A stretch of 64,000 nt of DNA from Candidatus Reconcilbacillus cellulovorans (lineage in GTDB: Bacteria > Bacillota > Bacilli > Paenibacillales > Reconciliibacillaceae). The translations under genes and the position numbers were made by a program. Shown one piece after another: positions 44,771 through 53,700 of this stretch (position 1 is the stretch's first letter; each line of letters begins with the position of its first letter). The notes below the pieces were generated by a model. It was not told the DNA's origin. It ran no database searches and worked only from the letters and a program-made list of their open reading frames with translations. Location: contig MOXJ01000014.1 of NCBI GenBank assembly GCA_002507565.1, positions 49,601 through 113,600 on the forward strand, in the 5' to 3' direction.

Positions 44771-46588
44771 GTGAATGCCGTCACCATTGTCATTGCCACC
44801 CTGTGTCTGTTGTTGATCGCCTATCGCCTTTACGGAACGTTCATGGCCGCGAAAGTTCTCCGGCTCGACGATTCCAGGCCGACTCCGGCACACGCGTATC
44901 AGGACGGCAAAGATTACGTGCCGACGAACCGGTGGGTGGCGTTCGGCCATCATTTCGCCGCCATCGCCGCGGCCGGCCCGTTGGTCGGCCCCGTATTGGC
45001 CGCGCAGTTCGGCTATTTGCCGGGGCTTTTATGGCTGTTGATCGGCGCGGTGATCGGAGGAGCCGTCCACGACATGGTCGTGCTGTTCGCCTCGATGCGG
45101 CGCGACGGCAAATCGCTCATGGAAGTGGCGAAACAAGAACTGGGACCGGTGGCCGGGATTTGCGCGGGAATCGCGATGTTGTTCATCATCACGATCACGA
45201 TGGCCGGCCTCAGCCTGGTCGTTCTCAACGCATTGGAGAAAAATCCGTGGGGGACGTTCGCCGTCGCCATGACCATTCCGATCGCCGTCGGCGTCGGGAT
45301 GTATTATAAAAAAACAGGCCGGCTGAAGACCGCTTCGGCAGCCGGTGTACTACTCATCGCGCTGTGCGTGATCGTCGGTCCGTGGGTACAGGACGGACCG
45401 CTCGGCGACCTGCTGACGTTCGACAAAAAAACGTTGGCCGTTCTCTTGCCCTTATATGCTTTTTTCGCGTCGGCGCTTCCAGTATGGCTGCTTCTTGCGC
45501 CGCGCGACTACCTGAGCAGTTTCATGAAAATCGGTGTGTTCGTCGCCCTCATTCTCGGCGTGTTCGCCGTCAACCCGGTCATCCGGTTTCCGGCGGTCAT
45601 CCCCGATTTCGTAAACGGCGGCGGTCCCGTCATCGCAGGCCCGGTGTGGCCGTTCATTTCGATCACGATCGCCTGCGGGGCGATTTCCGGCTTTCACGCC
45701 TTGATCGGTTCCGGTACGACGCCGAAGATGATCAACCGATGGAGCGACATTAAAATGGTGGGCTTCGGCGCCATGCTGACGGAATGTCTCGTCGGCGTCA
45801 TGGCGCTGATCGCCGCGACGTCGCTTCACCCGGGAGATTATTTCGCCATCAACGCGACACCGGAGGCATTCCGGAAACTCGGCATGGCGGTCGAGGCGCT
45901 GCCGGAACTGAGCCGCCAGATCGGCCTGTCGCTCGAAGGACGCACCGGCGGCGCCGTCAGCCTCGCGGTCGGCATGACGTACATTTTCACCGCGATTCCG
46001 TGGTTCAAGCATTTGGCGTCTTACTTTTTCCAGTTCGTCATCCTGTTCGAGGCGGTGTTCATTCTGACGGCGATCGACGCCGGGACGCGGGTGTCCCGTT
46101 ATCTCATCCAAGAACTGATCGGCGAATTGTACAAACCGTTCAAACGAACCGACTGGATGCCGGCCTCGGTGTCGGCCAGCGCATTGGCTTGTCTTTTCTG
46201 GGGTTATCTGCTCTATTCCGGCGACATCGGTTCCGTGTGGGTGCTATTCGGCGTCTCTAACCAGTTGATGGCCGCCATCGGCCTGATCGTCGGCGCGACC
46301 GTCGTCTTGAAAGTGGCCGAGAAGCGTCGGTACATGCTGGTGTGCCTTGTCCCGCTCGCCTATCTTTACGCGACGGTGATGACCGCAGGCGTGTGGATGA
46401 TTTCCAACGTGTATCTCGCAAACGGAAAAGGCTACAGCGTCTTGAACGCGTCGCTGTCGGCGATCATGTTAGCGCTCGGTGTTTTGATCGCGGTGTATGC
46501 GGTCCGGCAATGGATCCGGCTTTGGAACGGACCGCGCCTTGACGCTTGGCCGGGAAGCGTATCCTCATCGGTCGCGAAGGCCGGATGA
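44771..46588 (+). CDS. cstA: CstA-family transporter (pyruvate/peptide uptake)
   Basis: 605 residues, about 16-18 membrane helices, CstA (carbon starvation protein A) family. Conserved blocks: N-terminal YRLYGTFMAAKVL, the loop TPAHAYQDGKDYVPTNRWV, FGHHFAAIAAAGPLVGPV, SGFHALIGSGTTPKM and the late DAGTRVSRYLIQEL. Family members CstA and BtsT (YjiY) of E. coli import pyruvate with protons. GTG 44771 is used because CGGAGGG lies six bases before it. Control by the adjacent LytS/LytTR pair is inferred from position and the direct repeats. A small gene follows with ATGA overlap. Confidence 0.9.
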   Translation: MNAVTIVIATLCLLLIAYRLYGTFMAAKVLRLDDSRPTPAHAYQDGKDYVPTNRWVAFGHHFAAIAAAGPLVGPVLAAQFGYLPGLLWLLIGAVIGGAVHDMVVLFASMRRDGKSLMEVAKQELGPVAGICAGIAMLFIITITMAGLSLVVLNALEKNPWGTFAVAMTIPIAVGVGMYYKKTGRLKTASAAGVLLIALCVIVGPWVQDGPLGDLLTFDKKTLAVLLPLYAFFASALPVWLLLAPRDYLSSFMKIGVFVALILGVFAVNPVIRFPAVIPDFVNGGGPVIAGPVWPFISITIACGAISGFHALIGSGTTPKMINRWSDIKMVGFGAMLTECLVGVMALIAATSLHPGDYFAINATPEAFRKLGMAVEALPELSRQIGLSLEGRTGGAVSLAVGMTYIFTAIPWFKHLASYFFQFVILFEAVFILTAIDAGTRVSRYLIQELIGELYKPFKRTDWMPASVSASALACLFWGYLLYSGDIGSVWVLFGVSNQLMAAIGLIVGATVVLKVAEKRRYMLVCLVPLAYLYATVMTAGVWMISNVYLANGKGYSVLNASLSAIMLALGVLIAVYAVRQWIRLWNGPRLDAWPGSVSSSVAKAG

Positions 46589-46785
46589 CACTCGACAACC
46601 GCGTCCGCGTCCTCGATCAAAAAGTGCTGTGGAGAAACGGAGAACTTTGGATCCCGCTGCGGACCGTCTCCGAAAAACTATTTTCGAAGAACGTCTCCTA
46701 CCACAGCGAGGTCGCCTATATTTCCGATCACGAAGCCGAACTGAGCCGCGGCGTCGCCAAAGTGCTGAAAGAATTGCTGAAATGA
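46585..46785 (+). CDS. Small protein coupled to cstA (hypothetical)
   Basis: 66 residues; its ATG overlaps the cstA stop (ATGA), indicating translational coupling. The N-terminal half (VRVLDQKVLWRNGELWIPLR) looks like a strand of the copper-amine-oxidase-N (stalk) fold, followed by a short helix SRGVAKVLKELLK. There is no signal peptide. In enterobacteria cstA genes are followed by a small YbdD/YjiX protein; this one does not resemble it. Possibly an accessory or an eroded stalk-domain gene. Confidence 0.6.
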   Translation: MTLDNRVRVLDQKVLWRNGELWIPLRTVSEKLFSKNVSYHSEVAYISDHEAELSRGVAKVLKELLK

Positions 46786-46871
46786 CGCTTGCGACGACAA
46801 AGGGCTGTCTTCCGCCTTCGGAAAGACGCCCCTCTTTATTTTTCGATCGGTCCGTCCCTAACCGGGATTCG

Positions 46872-47219
46872 TTACACTTCCTCCAGAACACAACGCCCCC
46901 GGCCGAACCGCGCGTCCCATTCCCATTCGTCAATCAGGCGGATCTTGCCGTCCTGCGCGCATTCGATGCGGCCGATGCTTTGCCCGACGTAAAACTCGTT
47001 ATGTTCGTTGATTTGCACGTATCGAAACCGAATCTTGTCGCCTTCGATTAGGCCGACGAACTTACCGATTTTGATCCTGCCGCCGAAATAATCGGCGTGA
47101 ACCGCGTTTCCGGTTTGCTTGAAGGAAAATACTGTTTCTTCACCCAGACCACCACATAGACCCTCAATCGCTACTACTCGGAAAACCTTGTTGTCGAAAT
47201 CGTATTTCACCGGCGTCAC
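46872..47219 (-). CDS. Small conserved protein (family misnamed N-acetylglutamate synthase)
   Basis: 115 residues from GTG 47219 behind GAGGTGG. Beta-rich, with the blocks GLGEETVFSFKQTGNAVHADY, read here as ETVFSFKQ...HADYFGGRIKIGKFVGL, RFRYVQINEHNEF, and the end WEWDARFGRGRCVLEEV. This matches a small lipocalin-like family in Bacillales, often annotated as N-acetylglutamate synthase without evidence. Function unknown. A second, broken copy lies at 47545-47839. Its promoter is 245 bases upstream and the leader contains a cre-like site. Confidence 0.8.
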   Translation of the reverse strand: MTPVKYDFDNKVFRVVAIEGLCGGLGEETVFSFKQTGNAVHADYFGGRIKIGKFVGLIEGDKIRFRYVQINEHNEFYVGQSIGRIECAQDGKIRLIDEWEWDARFGRGRCVLEEV

Positions 47220-47386
47220 ATTTTTCCACCTCTTTCGCATGACCCGATTTGAACACATGCGCGCGACGCGCATACGATCGAAGACCGAACGTCTGGGTCC
47301 GTTCCATGACGCCCGCTTTTTCGGCCATCACCACCTTATGCTTCAGAATCCCCGGCCAACCCAGGAAATCATTGTCGGAAGGTTTT

Positions 47387-47400
47387 TGAAAGCGTTTTCT
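47387..47400. promoter_or_regulatory. cre-like site (CcpA)
   Basis: TGAAAGCGTTTTCT matches the 14-base cre consensus TGWAANCGNTNWCA at all but the last position. It lies downstream of the promoter, where CcpA binding would act as a roadblock. Confidence 0.45.
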
Positions 47401-47468
47401 TTTTACAGGACAAAGGAAAGACGAAATTAAGAAAGAATCTACCGGTTACCAAAAATTGCGTCACCTTG

Positions 47469-47497
47469 AATGTATCGTTTTTTGGGGGCGGTGTCAA
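47469..47497 (-). promoter_or_regulatory. Sigma-A promoter of the small conserved protein gene
   Basis: On the minus strand TTGACA (47497-47492) and TACATT (47474-47469) are spaced by 17 bases. The resulting leader would be about 245 bases. Confidence 0.6.
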
Positions 47498-47544
47498 GAG
47501 GAATTTTGGAAGCAGACGGCGTCCTGGGGAAAGATGACCACGGG

Positions 47545-47839
47545 TCATGGAAACAATCTAGGCGACCGAATTTTGCCGTCTGCGGTTGTCTCGATCCAGT
47601 CCACGCTGTGTCCGGCGTGAAATTCGCCGTTTTCGTTGATCTGAATGTAGCGGAAGCAGAGCCGGTCGCCCTCGAAGCAAGCCGATCAGTTTGCCCATTT
47701 TGACTTTTCCCCCGGAATAGTCGGCGTGCACGACGTCGTCCACCTGTCGGAAATGAAAAACGGTGTTCTCGTTCACTTCGGCGCCGGGCCCGTCGTTGCG
47801 GAGGACGCGGAAAGTTTAGTTGTGGAAGGAATAGGGCAT
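47545..47839 (-). pseudogene. Broken paralogue of the 46872-47219 gene
   Basis: From ATG 47839 (AGGAG upstream) the frame reads MPYSFHN, a TAA in place of the Lys codon of the paralogue, then TFRVLRNDGPGAEVNENTVF and HADYSGGKVKMGKLIGL. One extra base near 47680 then shifts the frame; the continuation is EGDRLCFRYIQINENGEF, HAGHSVDWIETTADGKIR and a stop at 47545. Both a nonsense codon and a frameshift are present, so the copy is dead. Confidence 0.8.
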
Positions 47840-48451
47840 GGCGGTGGTCTCCTGATAGGGTGATAAAATGATGATGGCATGATTCTCCAACTAATTTACT
47901 TTACTAGCTTATCATGAGCTAATATGAATTTACTTTCCTTTTCTACCATTTCTCCATTATACCATATAATTATTATATTTCTGGAAGAAGTTTTTCCGTA
48001 TTATAAATCCTCTGGACCGAGCGGTTCGTCACTTTCGCATATTCACTTTAACAAAGTAGACTTGAAATTCAGGAGTTCCTCAAGGTCGATCTACCAATCA
48101 TCGATTTTTTATGAGAATTATTAAATAATAAATACTCTATCATCGTCTAAACGATGGTGAATACATGACAAATGTTCAACCTTCCGCTATTAATTTGCAA
48201 TATTTGAAAGATTCGAAATAGGATTAAGATTAACTTAAATCGTCCGGACAAATTGAAATCCGCCATATCTCTCAGCACAACATCGATTTTATCGGGGTTC
48301 TGGAGAAAGAATGCTGGCTTTTTCTTCAGAACTCCCAATATACGATTCAAGTGATTCAGCCCTCAGATTATACCTGCTTAGAAACTACTTTTTATAGAAA
48401 AAACATAATCTTCTGTCACATATCATCTAAGTATTGGAATATTATAAGTCG
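47840..48451. other. AT-rich stretch without a supported gene
   Basis: GC content drops sharply from about 47880 on. The only longer frame is a 67-codon minus-strand ORF (48147-48350, starting MNRILGVLKKKPAFFLQNPD) without recognisable family; it could be the start of a truncated gene. Nothing else is supported. Confidence 0.5.
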
Positions 48452-49009
48452 CTAGTCACTAGAATCCGAGTTTTCACGTTCATAAACCTGAGCGGTTTGA
48501 AGAGCAAGGCGTACTATAACTCCTGTCAAGGATACAGTATAGAATGTGGAAAATAGAAAAACAAAAACTTCTACCAACAGTAATGAAGAAATCAATATTT
48601 TCTTACCCAAAACTTCTAATAAAATCAATATAATACATAAAAATATACTAATAGACCACCATGCTGCAGAAAACCAGAAGGGAAACAACAATCTATGCAG
48701 CAATTTCGTTTCCAACATTCGTGGTAAAAGAGGAGGCCTAAAAATTGCGACGGTTATCGCAAGGCCTGCAAGATCAATAGCCAAAATACTAGCTGATGCT
48801 CCCAACAAAGCCACTGCAAGTTTTTCAGCCAATAAATTTGTAATAATTATGAAATTATTATTTAAAACAATTAACACAAAAATACAAAAAGTGAAAAGAA
48901 AAGACAAATAAAACGACCAATTCTTTAGCTCATCTGCCTTTAATATTTTCAATAACCCAAAAAATGTTGTCTCTTCAAATGTTACGTGGTAACGATTTTT
49001 TCTCATCAT
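48452..49009 (-). CDS. Four-helix membrane protein of an AT-rich two-gene module
   Basis: 185 residues, strongly hydrophobic, with four or five membrane segments at about 30-52, 62-90, 105-130 and 138-165, and a charged C-terminal end (YERENSDSSD). Codon use is AT-rich, unlike the GC-rich chromosome around, which indicates recent transfer. It starts 18 bases after the stop of the soluble-protein gene 49028-49876, with GGATGAGAAG upstream. I do not recognise the family. A membrane protein paired with a cytosolic one next to a defence cassette suggests an abortive-infection effector or partner, but that is a guess. Confidence 0.7.
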   Translation of the reverse strand: MMRKNRYHVTFEETTFFGLLKILKADELKNWSFYLSFLFTFCIFVLIVLNNNFIIITNLLAEKLAVALLGASASILAIDLAGLAITVAIFRPPLLPRMLETKLLHRLLFPFWFSAAWWSISIFLCIILILLEVLGKKILISSLLLVEVFVFLFSTFYTVSLTGVIVRLALQTAQVYERENSDSSD

Positions 49010-49027
49010 TCATTCACTTCTCATCCT

Positions 49028-49876
49028 TTATCTCTTAATACTTAAGATACTTAGGATAAATTCGATCAGTCTCGAAATCAATCTTTCTTCCTCATCGACT
49101 TTGGCAATACGAAGGGATCGAACGTTTTTTTCAGAAGAAAAAATTTTCTCTTCGCGCGCATCCCCTTCACCTTTTGCCCTTACCTTTCCATACCCTTTTT
49201 CAGTTAGTTGAAGCGCTATCTCTATTGAATGATTGAATTCATCTTTATTTTTAGATATTCTAATCCCTTCTTTTTTATTGCTCATTTCCATTCTTAATTC
49301 TCTTAAATTGTTTTCTTCAATAATTTGTTGATATAGATCAAACTCTTTTTTTCCAGGATTAGGCCTAATTAAGTAAAAATTAAGATATGTTAGTTTTTTG
49401 AACTTTAACAATTCTTCTCTAATATTTCTTTTATCTATTATAGGAAAAATTTTCACTTCACCTACATATGGGTTTTGTTCTAATAATTTTTCAAATATCT
49501 TTCTAAGTTGATCTCCACTTACCAAACTATTGTTGACTTCATGGATTAAAATTTCTCCAGATGGATAGTACACAAAAAACAATGTATCAGCTATTTCATA
49601 TTCTGGTTTAATCATCTTCGTCCTCTTCTCGACTTTTATTCTTTGATCTTTATACTGTGATCTAGTAATATTCCCAATTATATACTCTTGATTATTTTGT
49701 TTAATTTTTTTCACATCAGTGAACGACCAATTCATTTTTCTTAATTTTATTGGTTTTGATTCCAATATTGCCTCAGGTATGTGATAATTGATTATATCAC
49801 TTAAATTACTGCTAAAAATATTTTCAAAAACATTAACCTTTGCAGCATAAAAAATTCTCTGTCTCACTTTCATCAC
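49028..49876 (-). CDS. Soluble protein of unknown function, AT-rich two-gene module
   Basis: 282 residues, no signal peptide or membrane helix. The N-terminal ~190 residues alternate strands and helices (FYAAKVNVFENIFSSN, MNWSFTDVKKIKQN, YEIADTLFFVYYPSGEIL). The C-terminal third is charged, with LRELRMEMSNKKEG and KGYGKVRAKGEGDAREE. Lys, Asn, Ile and Glu are frequent, as expected from the AT-rich DNA. I do not recognise it with certainty; DUF4747-like proteins have a comparable start. It is the first gene of a two-gene unit with a membrane protein. The start could be GTG 49876 or ATG 49873. Confidence 0.7.
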   Translation of the reverse strand: MMKVRQRIFYAAKVNVFENIFSSNLSDIINYHIPEAILESKPIKLRKMNWSFTDVKKIKQNNQEYIIGNITRSQYKDQRIKVEKRTKMIKPEYEIADTLFFVYYPSGEILIHEVNNSLVSGDQLRKIFEKLLEQNPYVGEVKIFPIIDKRNIREELLKFKKLTYLNFYLIRPNPGKKEFDLYQQIIEENNLRELRMEMSNKKEGIRISKNKDEFNHSIEIALQLTEKGYGKVRAKGEGDAREEKIFSSEKNVRSLRIAKVDEEERLISRLIEFILSILSIKR

Positions 49877-49908
49877 TCCATGTTTTTTATAAAGTTAGTT
49901 TGAATGTT

Positions 49909-50231
49909 TTATGCCTCTTTTCCCATCACCCCCTCATACTTCACATAAGCCGTCTGTAGAAACATATTCACCGGCTGCATCTCGACCGCGCGATACTCAC
50001 CGCCCTCCAGTCTGCGCACATCTCGCATCATCGTCGCAGGATCGCACGATGCGTACACAACGACAGCACCGCCTCTAGCAACTCGGACACACAGACGGGT
50101 CGACCGACATCACATCCGCCCGGATACCGCCTGTAATCATGCCGGCAATATCTGCTCCGTTCGGTCGACGATGAACTCCTCGTCGCAACCCCCGTTCGAT
50201 ACGGCACTCTCAAGCGCTTAATATTCCTCAT
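49909..50231 (-). pseudogene. 3' remnant of a 23S rRNA (uracil-5-)methyltransferase gene (RlmCD/RumA type)
   Basis: The minus strand encodes [20 protein letters not shown], then [20 protein letters not shown] and a stop at 49909. This is the hallmark C-terminal end of RumA/RlmD proteins (catalytic Cys-containing VSCNPAT block, Q-P-V-D-M-F-P-x-T). Upstream, in other frames, GGCDV and SELLEAVL correspond to the preceding PPRKGCD...LL region. Only the last ~100 codons remain, with frameshifts. GC content is chromosomal, so this is likely an old host gene cut when the AT-rich module inserted. Confidence 0.75.
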
Positions 50232-50354
50232 TCGACAAAAGGTTGTGGATCTCCTTCGCCTTCCGGCCTTTTTTCGCTGTTTGCGGGGATGGATGGCACC
50301 GGATTTTGTAAAATAAAATTATAAATGTAAAATATTTATCTATATGAAATAATT

Positions 50355-50510
50355 TTAACAAATTATCTTTGATATGTATATAACTGTTAAAATTAGATCA
50401 GTTAACCATATTGGATTATGATTTATAATAAGTTGTCGAAGTTGATTTTTCTCTTTTGAATCTATACCATTGAAGAAGTCGATCCATACACTTGTATCCA
50501 CCAAAATCAT
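50355..50510 (-). pseudogene. Truncated VapC-type PIN toxin
   Basis: From ATG 50510, which overlaps the antitoxin stop (ATGA), the product starts MILVDTSVWIDFFNG, the canonical PIN-domain N-terminus with the first catalytic Asp. It continues to WLTDLILT and then runs into VIYISKIIC and a stop after 51 residues. Intact VapC toxins have about 130 residues and three more acidic active-site residues, so this toxin should be inactive. Confidence 0.75.
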
Positions 50511-50707
50511 TGCCGACTAGCTCTCATTTCATCTAAATCTCCTCCCCATTTGACTTTTCCCTCTAAACCCAACAATTCCAGGTACGTTTTTTTACTCAAC
50601 ACATGATATATCGCTGAACGCACCGCTTCGTCGTCTGAAGCGGAGTTAAACCACGCCTTTAATTTTTCCAAATCCTTTTCGTCTAATGATATGCTGACTC
50701 TCTTCAT
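50507..50707 (-). CDS. VapB-like ribbon-helix-helix antitoxin
   Basis: 66 residues. The N-terminus MKRVSISLDEKDLEKLKAWF is a ribbon-helix-helix DNA-binding start. The rest (LSKKTYLELLGLEGKVKWGG) is like the toxin-binding tail of VapB proteins with the typical G-x-x-W-x-G-D-L-D-E-M-R ending (WGGDLDEMRASRQ). It would bind its own promoter and neutralise VapC. Its partner toxin gene is truncated, leaving an orphan antitoxin. Confidence 0.75.
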   Translation of the reverse strand: MKRVSISLDEKDLEKLKAWFNSASDDEAVRSAIYHVLSKKTYLELLGLEGKVKWGGDLDEMRASRQ

Positions 50708-50766
50708 TTGCGAATCCCTCTAATGCTCCGAATCCGTTCCAACCCCACCGCAAGCATCACGCCCCT

Positions 50767-53700
50767 TCACATACTCATCCGCCTCTTCACGTCTTCAATC
50801 CGGCGTTTGATAGCAGCATGAAGTCGGTGATAGGACACATTTTCTCTTCCTTCCTTGTTTTTGACCATATCCCCGATCTGCCGGATAAATCCGATCGTCG
50901 ATTTGATCATGTAGGCAGGAATGGTCAAAGAGACTTTCTCGCCGATGAACGGTAGGTCCGCTTCAAACACGAGATCGTTCGAATAAACCCGCAAAAGGTC
51001 CCCCGGCAAACCGGTCACGAGCAACCGATCTTTCTCTTCAAGCCCTTCGAGCTTCCTGAGCACCGCTCCGAACGATTCGCTCTTATCTTTCCATTTCTCT
51101 TCCAGCAACTCTTCTGCAATCAAGGCGATCATCCACTGTTGGAGATAAGCGGCACGGACATTGGCTTTCTCCAGCCGCTCCGCCGCCAAGATCGGATCGA
51201 ATTCATCACGGGCGATTCCGACCAGTCTCTGGTAAAAGGGGACAAGTTCTTCTTCCGAGATCGATCTCCCTTCATCAAGCCGCATGTTTCGTAAGTCATC
51301 CCATTTGCAGATCATCCGTAAATCCGAACGGTTCTGATCGTCCAAACAAGCGACGACGTAAGCGACCATTTCCAGACGATTCTGGTCGCCGATCGTAACG
51401 GAAATTCTGCGGATGCAAGACGGCAACCCAAATTTTTTCATATAATTCAAAACAGCGTCGAAATAAGGATCACCGTAAGTGGCAAAATGAACACGTCTTT
51501 CGCCTAAACCTTCTTCATACAAAGCGGGCGAAACCGTAAGGACGACGCCGTCCGGCACACCGGGAATCCCTTTCAGTTCGATGACGGGCCGATCGCCCAA
51601 GTGCCGAATTTGACAACCGAGATGATTCAGCAAATATTCAGATTCTGAAAAAGCTTCCCAAATCGCTGTCGAGTCCACTGGGGCTCGTTCATGCTCATTT
51701 TCACTGAGACGCTTGTAAATATCGAACAAGTCCGAGGCCGAAATCTCCATCATGTGGAGATGCTCTTGCTGCTTCTTAAGCCGTTCGGTTACCCGACGTT
51801 CCAGTTCTTCCTGGCTTAATTGTCCTTCCTCGAGCTGCAAAAACTCTTCCGGCAAAACAGGAAGAAGCGAAAGCTGCTGGGTTCCGACGATCAGCCTTGC
51901 TTTCTCAAGCCGCTCCAGCAGCCGTCCGTAAACGATCTGCTCGGCGCTGTTGCGATAGCACAAATTCAACACCAAAATGCGGGAATGCTTCTGTCCGATA
52001 CGGTCGATGCGCCCGATGCGTTGCTCGATCTTCATCGGGTTCCAGCCAAGGTCGAAATTGATAAGCAAATCGGCGGTTTGCAGGTTCAGACCTTCCGCCG
52101 CCGCGTCCGTACAAACGAGCACGTCGATGTCCCCGCGTAAAAACCGTTCCTTGACCTCTTCTCGATCGACATCCTTCATCTGATTCTGCTCGGGATCGAA
52201 CCACCGAGCGCCTTTTCCGGAATAGGTGCCGATGCGCATCGTCGGATCGACGCGTTGAAGACGCGAGACAATATCGACCAATGTATCGTAAAACCGCGTG
52301 AAAATGACGGTCTGACGAATTCGTCCCGTCGAGCCGATTCGCCGCTCGTTCAGCCTGGCCAACAGCTCTAACATTTTTCCCGAATCGTCGAGAGAATCGC
52401 CGATCGCATCGAGGATACGCGCTAAAGCTCGTCTCTCCCACTGCAAATCTTCCAGGGTTCTACCTTGCAGCACCATTTCCACGGCAGCAGCATCTTGTTC
52501 TTCTTCGGTATTGTATACGATATCTTCCGGGTTTGCATCGTTGGAAGTGTATTCGGTACGCTTTGAACTCGACTGCTGCTGCAACGTCGCTTCGACTTTG
52601 TGAAGACGATTTCGGATGGTTTGCTGAAACGCATACAAGCTGGACGAAAAACGGAGCCGAAGGAAGCTAAGCCAAAACAATACTGAACTTCTATGAAATT
52701 TATTGTTATGTCGGAGTTGTTCACTCCATCCTCGGCAGTATTCATCCAAGAGTTGGTAAATGCGTTCTTCCGCCGGCGTCATGCGAATATCCGGCATCTG
52801 CAGCACACAGCGCTCCGCAAGGTTCTGCGACAGTTGTCCCTTTTCCCGATAAATTTCAAGCAGCTTTCTCGTGTGACGCATCATGACGCGTGACAGCGGC
52901 GAAACGCTGAAGAAGAATCGGCTCATGAGCTGGCGGTCTCTACCTCTGGGAATTCGCTTGTAGTCCAACCATTGCCGAAGAGGTGCGCGAATCGCAGGTG
53001 TTACTACATATTTTGTTACAAAATCCCAAAGCACCGGGTCTTGCGTTTTGATTCCTGTAACCACTCGATGGAGTAGCATCCAATCATTTTCACTCATCTC
53101 TTCATTGTTTATTATTTTTCTTATAAGGTTGTAATATTCCATAACCAATGTAGGATCAAACTGGAAAGCCCCGACCCGATGCGTGAGCGCCAACAGGTCG
53201 CAGACTTCGACGGGATCGAGTTGCATCGGGGTAGCCGTCGCCAGCCATAGACTGCGGGTTTTGCCGCGCAACACTTCTTGCAGCAATGTGTAAAGTTGAA
53301 CATATTCCGCATGGGCGTGAATGCCCGCGCTCGGATTTCGACGTCTAGCCGTGTGCGCTTCGTCGACCAGGACGATGTCGAACGGCTCGGCTTGTTCGAA
53401 TTCCGATCTCCGCCTCTCCGTCATCAATCCCGTCGAGACGATCGTCAGGTCGGGCGTGAACATCGCCTCGGCCGGCCGCCGTTCTTCCTTTGGAAAGACG
53501 TATTCGTGCATAAGTCGCGGAGAAGTGTTGACACAACCGAACGACATGAGCATTTTCGATCCCATCTGGCGCAGCCATTGCTGGGTCAAACCGGCAGGTG
53601 CGGCGATCAGAATCCGTTTGGCCATTCCCGACAAATAAAGCGAGCGAAACGCAAGTCCCGCCTCGATCGTTTTGCCGAGCCCGACCTCGTCGCACAGCAG

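Larger units (their letters stand above)
47220..47544. other. Intergenic leader region of the 46872-47219 gene
   Basis: No coding sequence is visible on either strand. The stretch holds the promoter (47469-47497) and a cre-like site (47387-47400) of the leftward gene and otherwise appears to be an untranslated leader. Confidence 0.6.

Noticed and set aside
48147..48350. 67-codon minus-strand ORF in the AT-rich stretch
   Set aside because: No ribosome site, no family resemblance, surrounded by non-coding sequence; too weak to list as a gene.
48452..49876. Kiwa defence system
   Set aside because: Protein sizes and a four-helix partner are similar, but gene order is reversed and I see no diagnostic KwaB motif, so only an analogy is stated.
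47840..50510. CRISPR array or tRNA gene in the AT-rich island
   Set aside because: No regularly spaced repeats and no cloverleaf-forming segment with a TTC-loop could be found; the region is simply low in GC.
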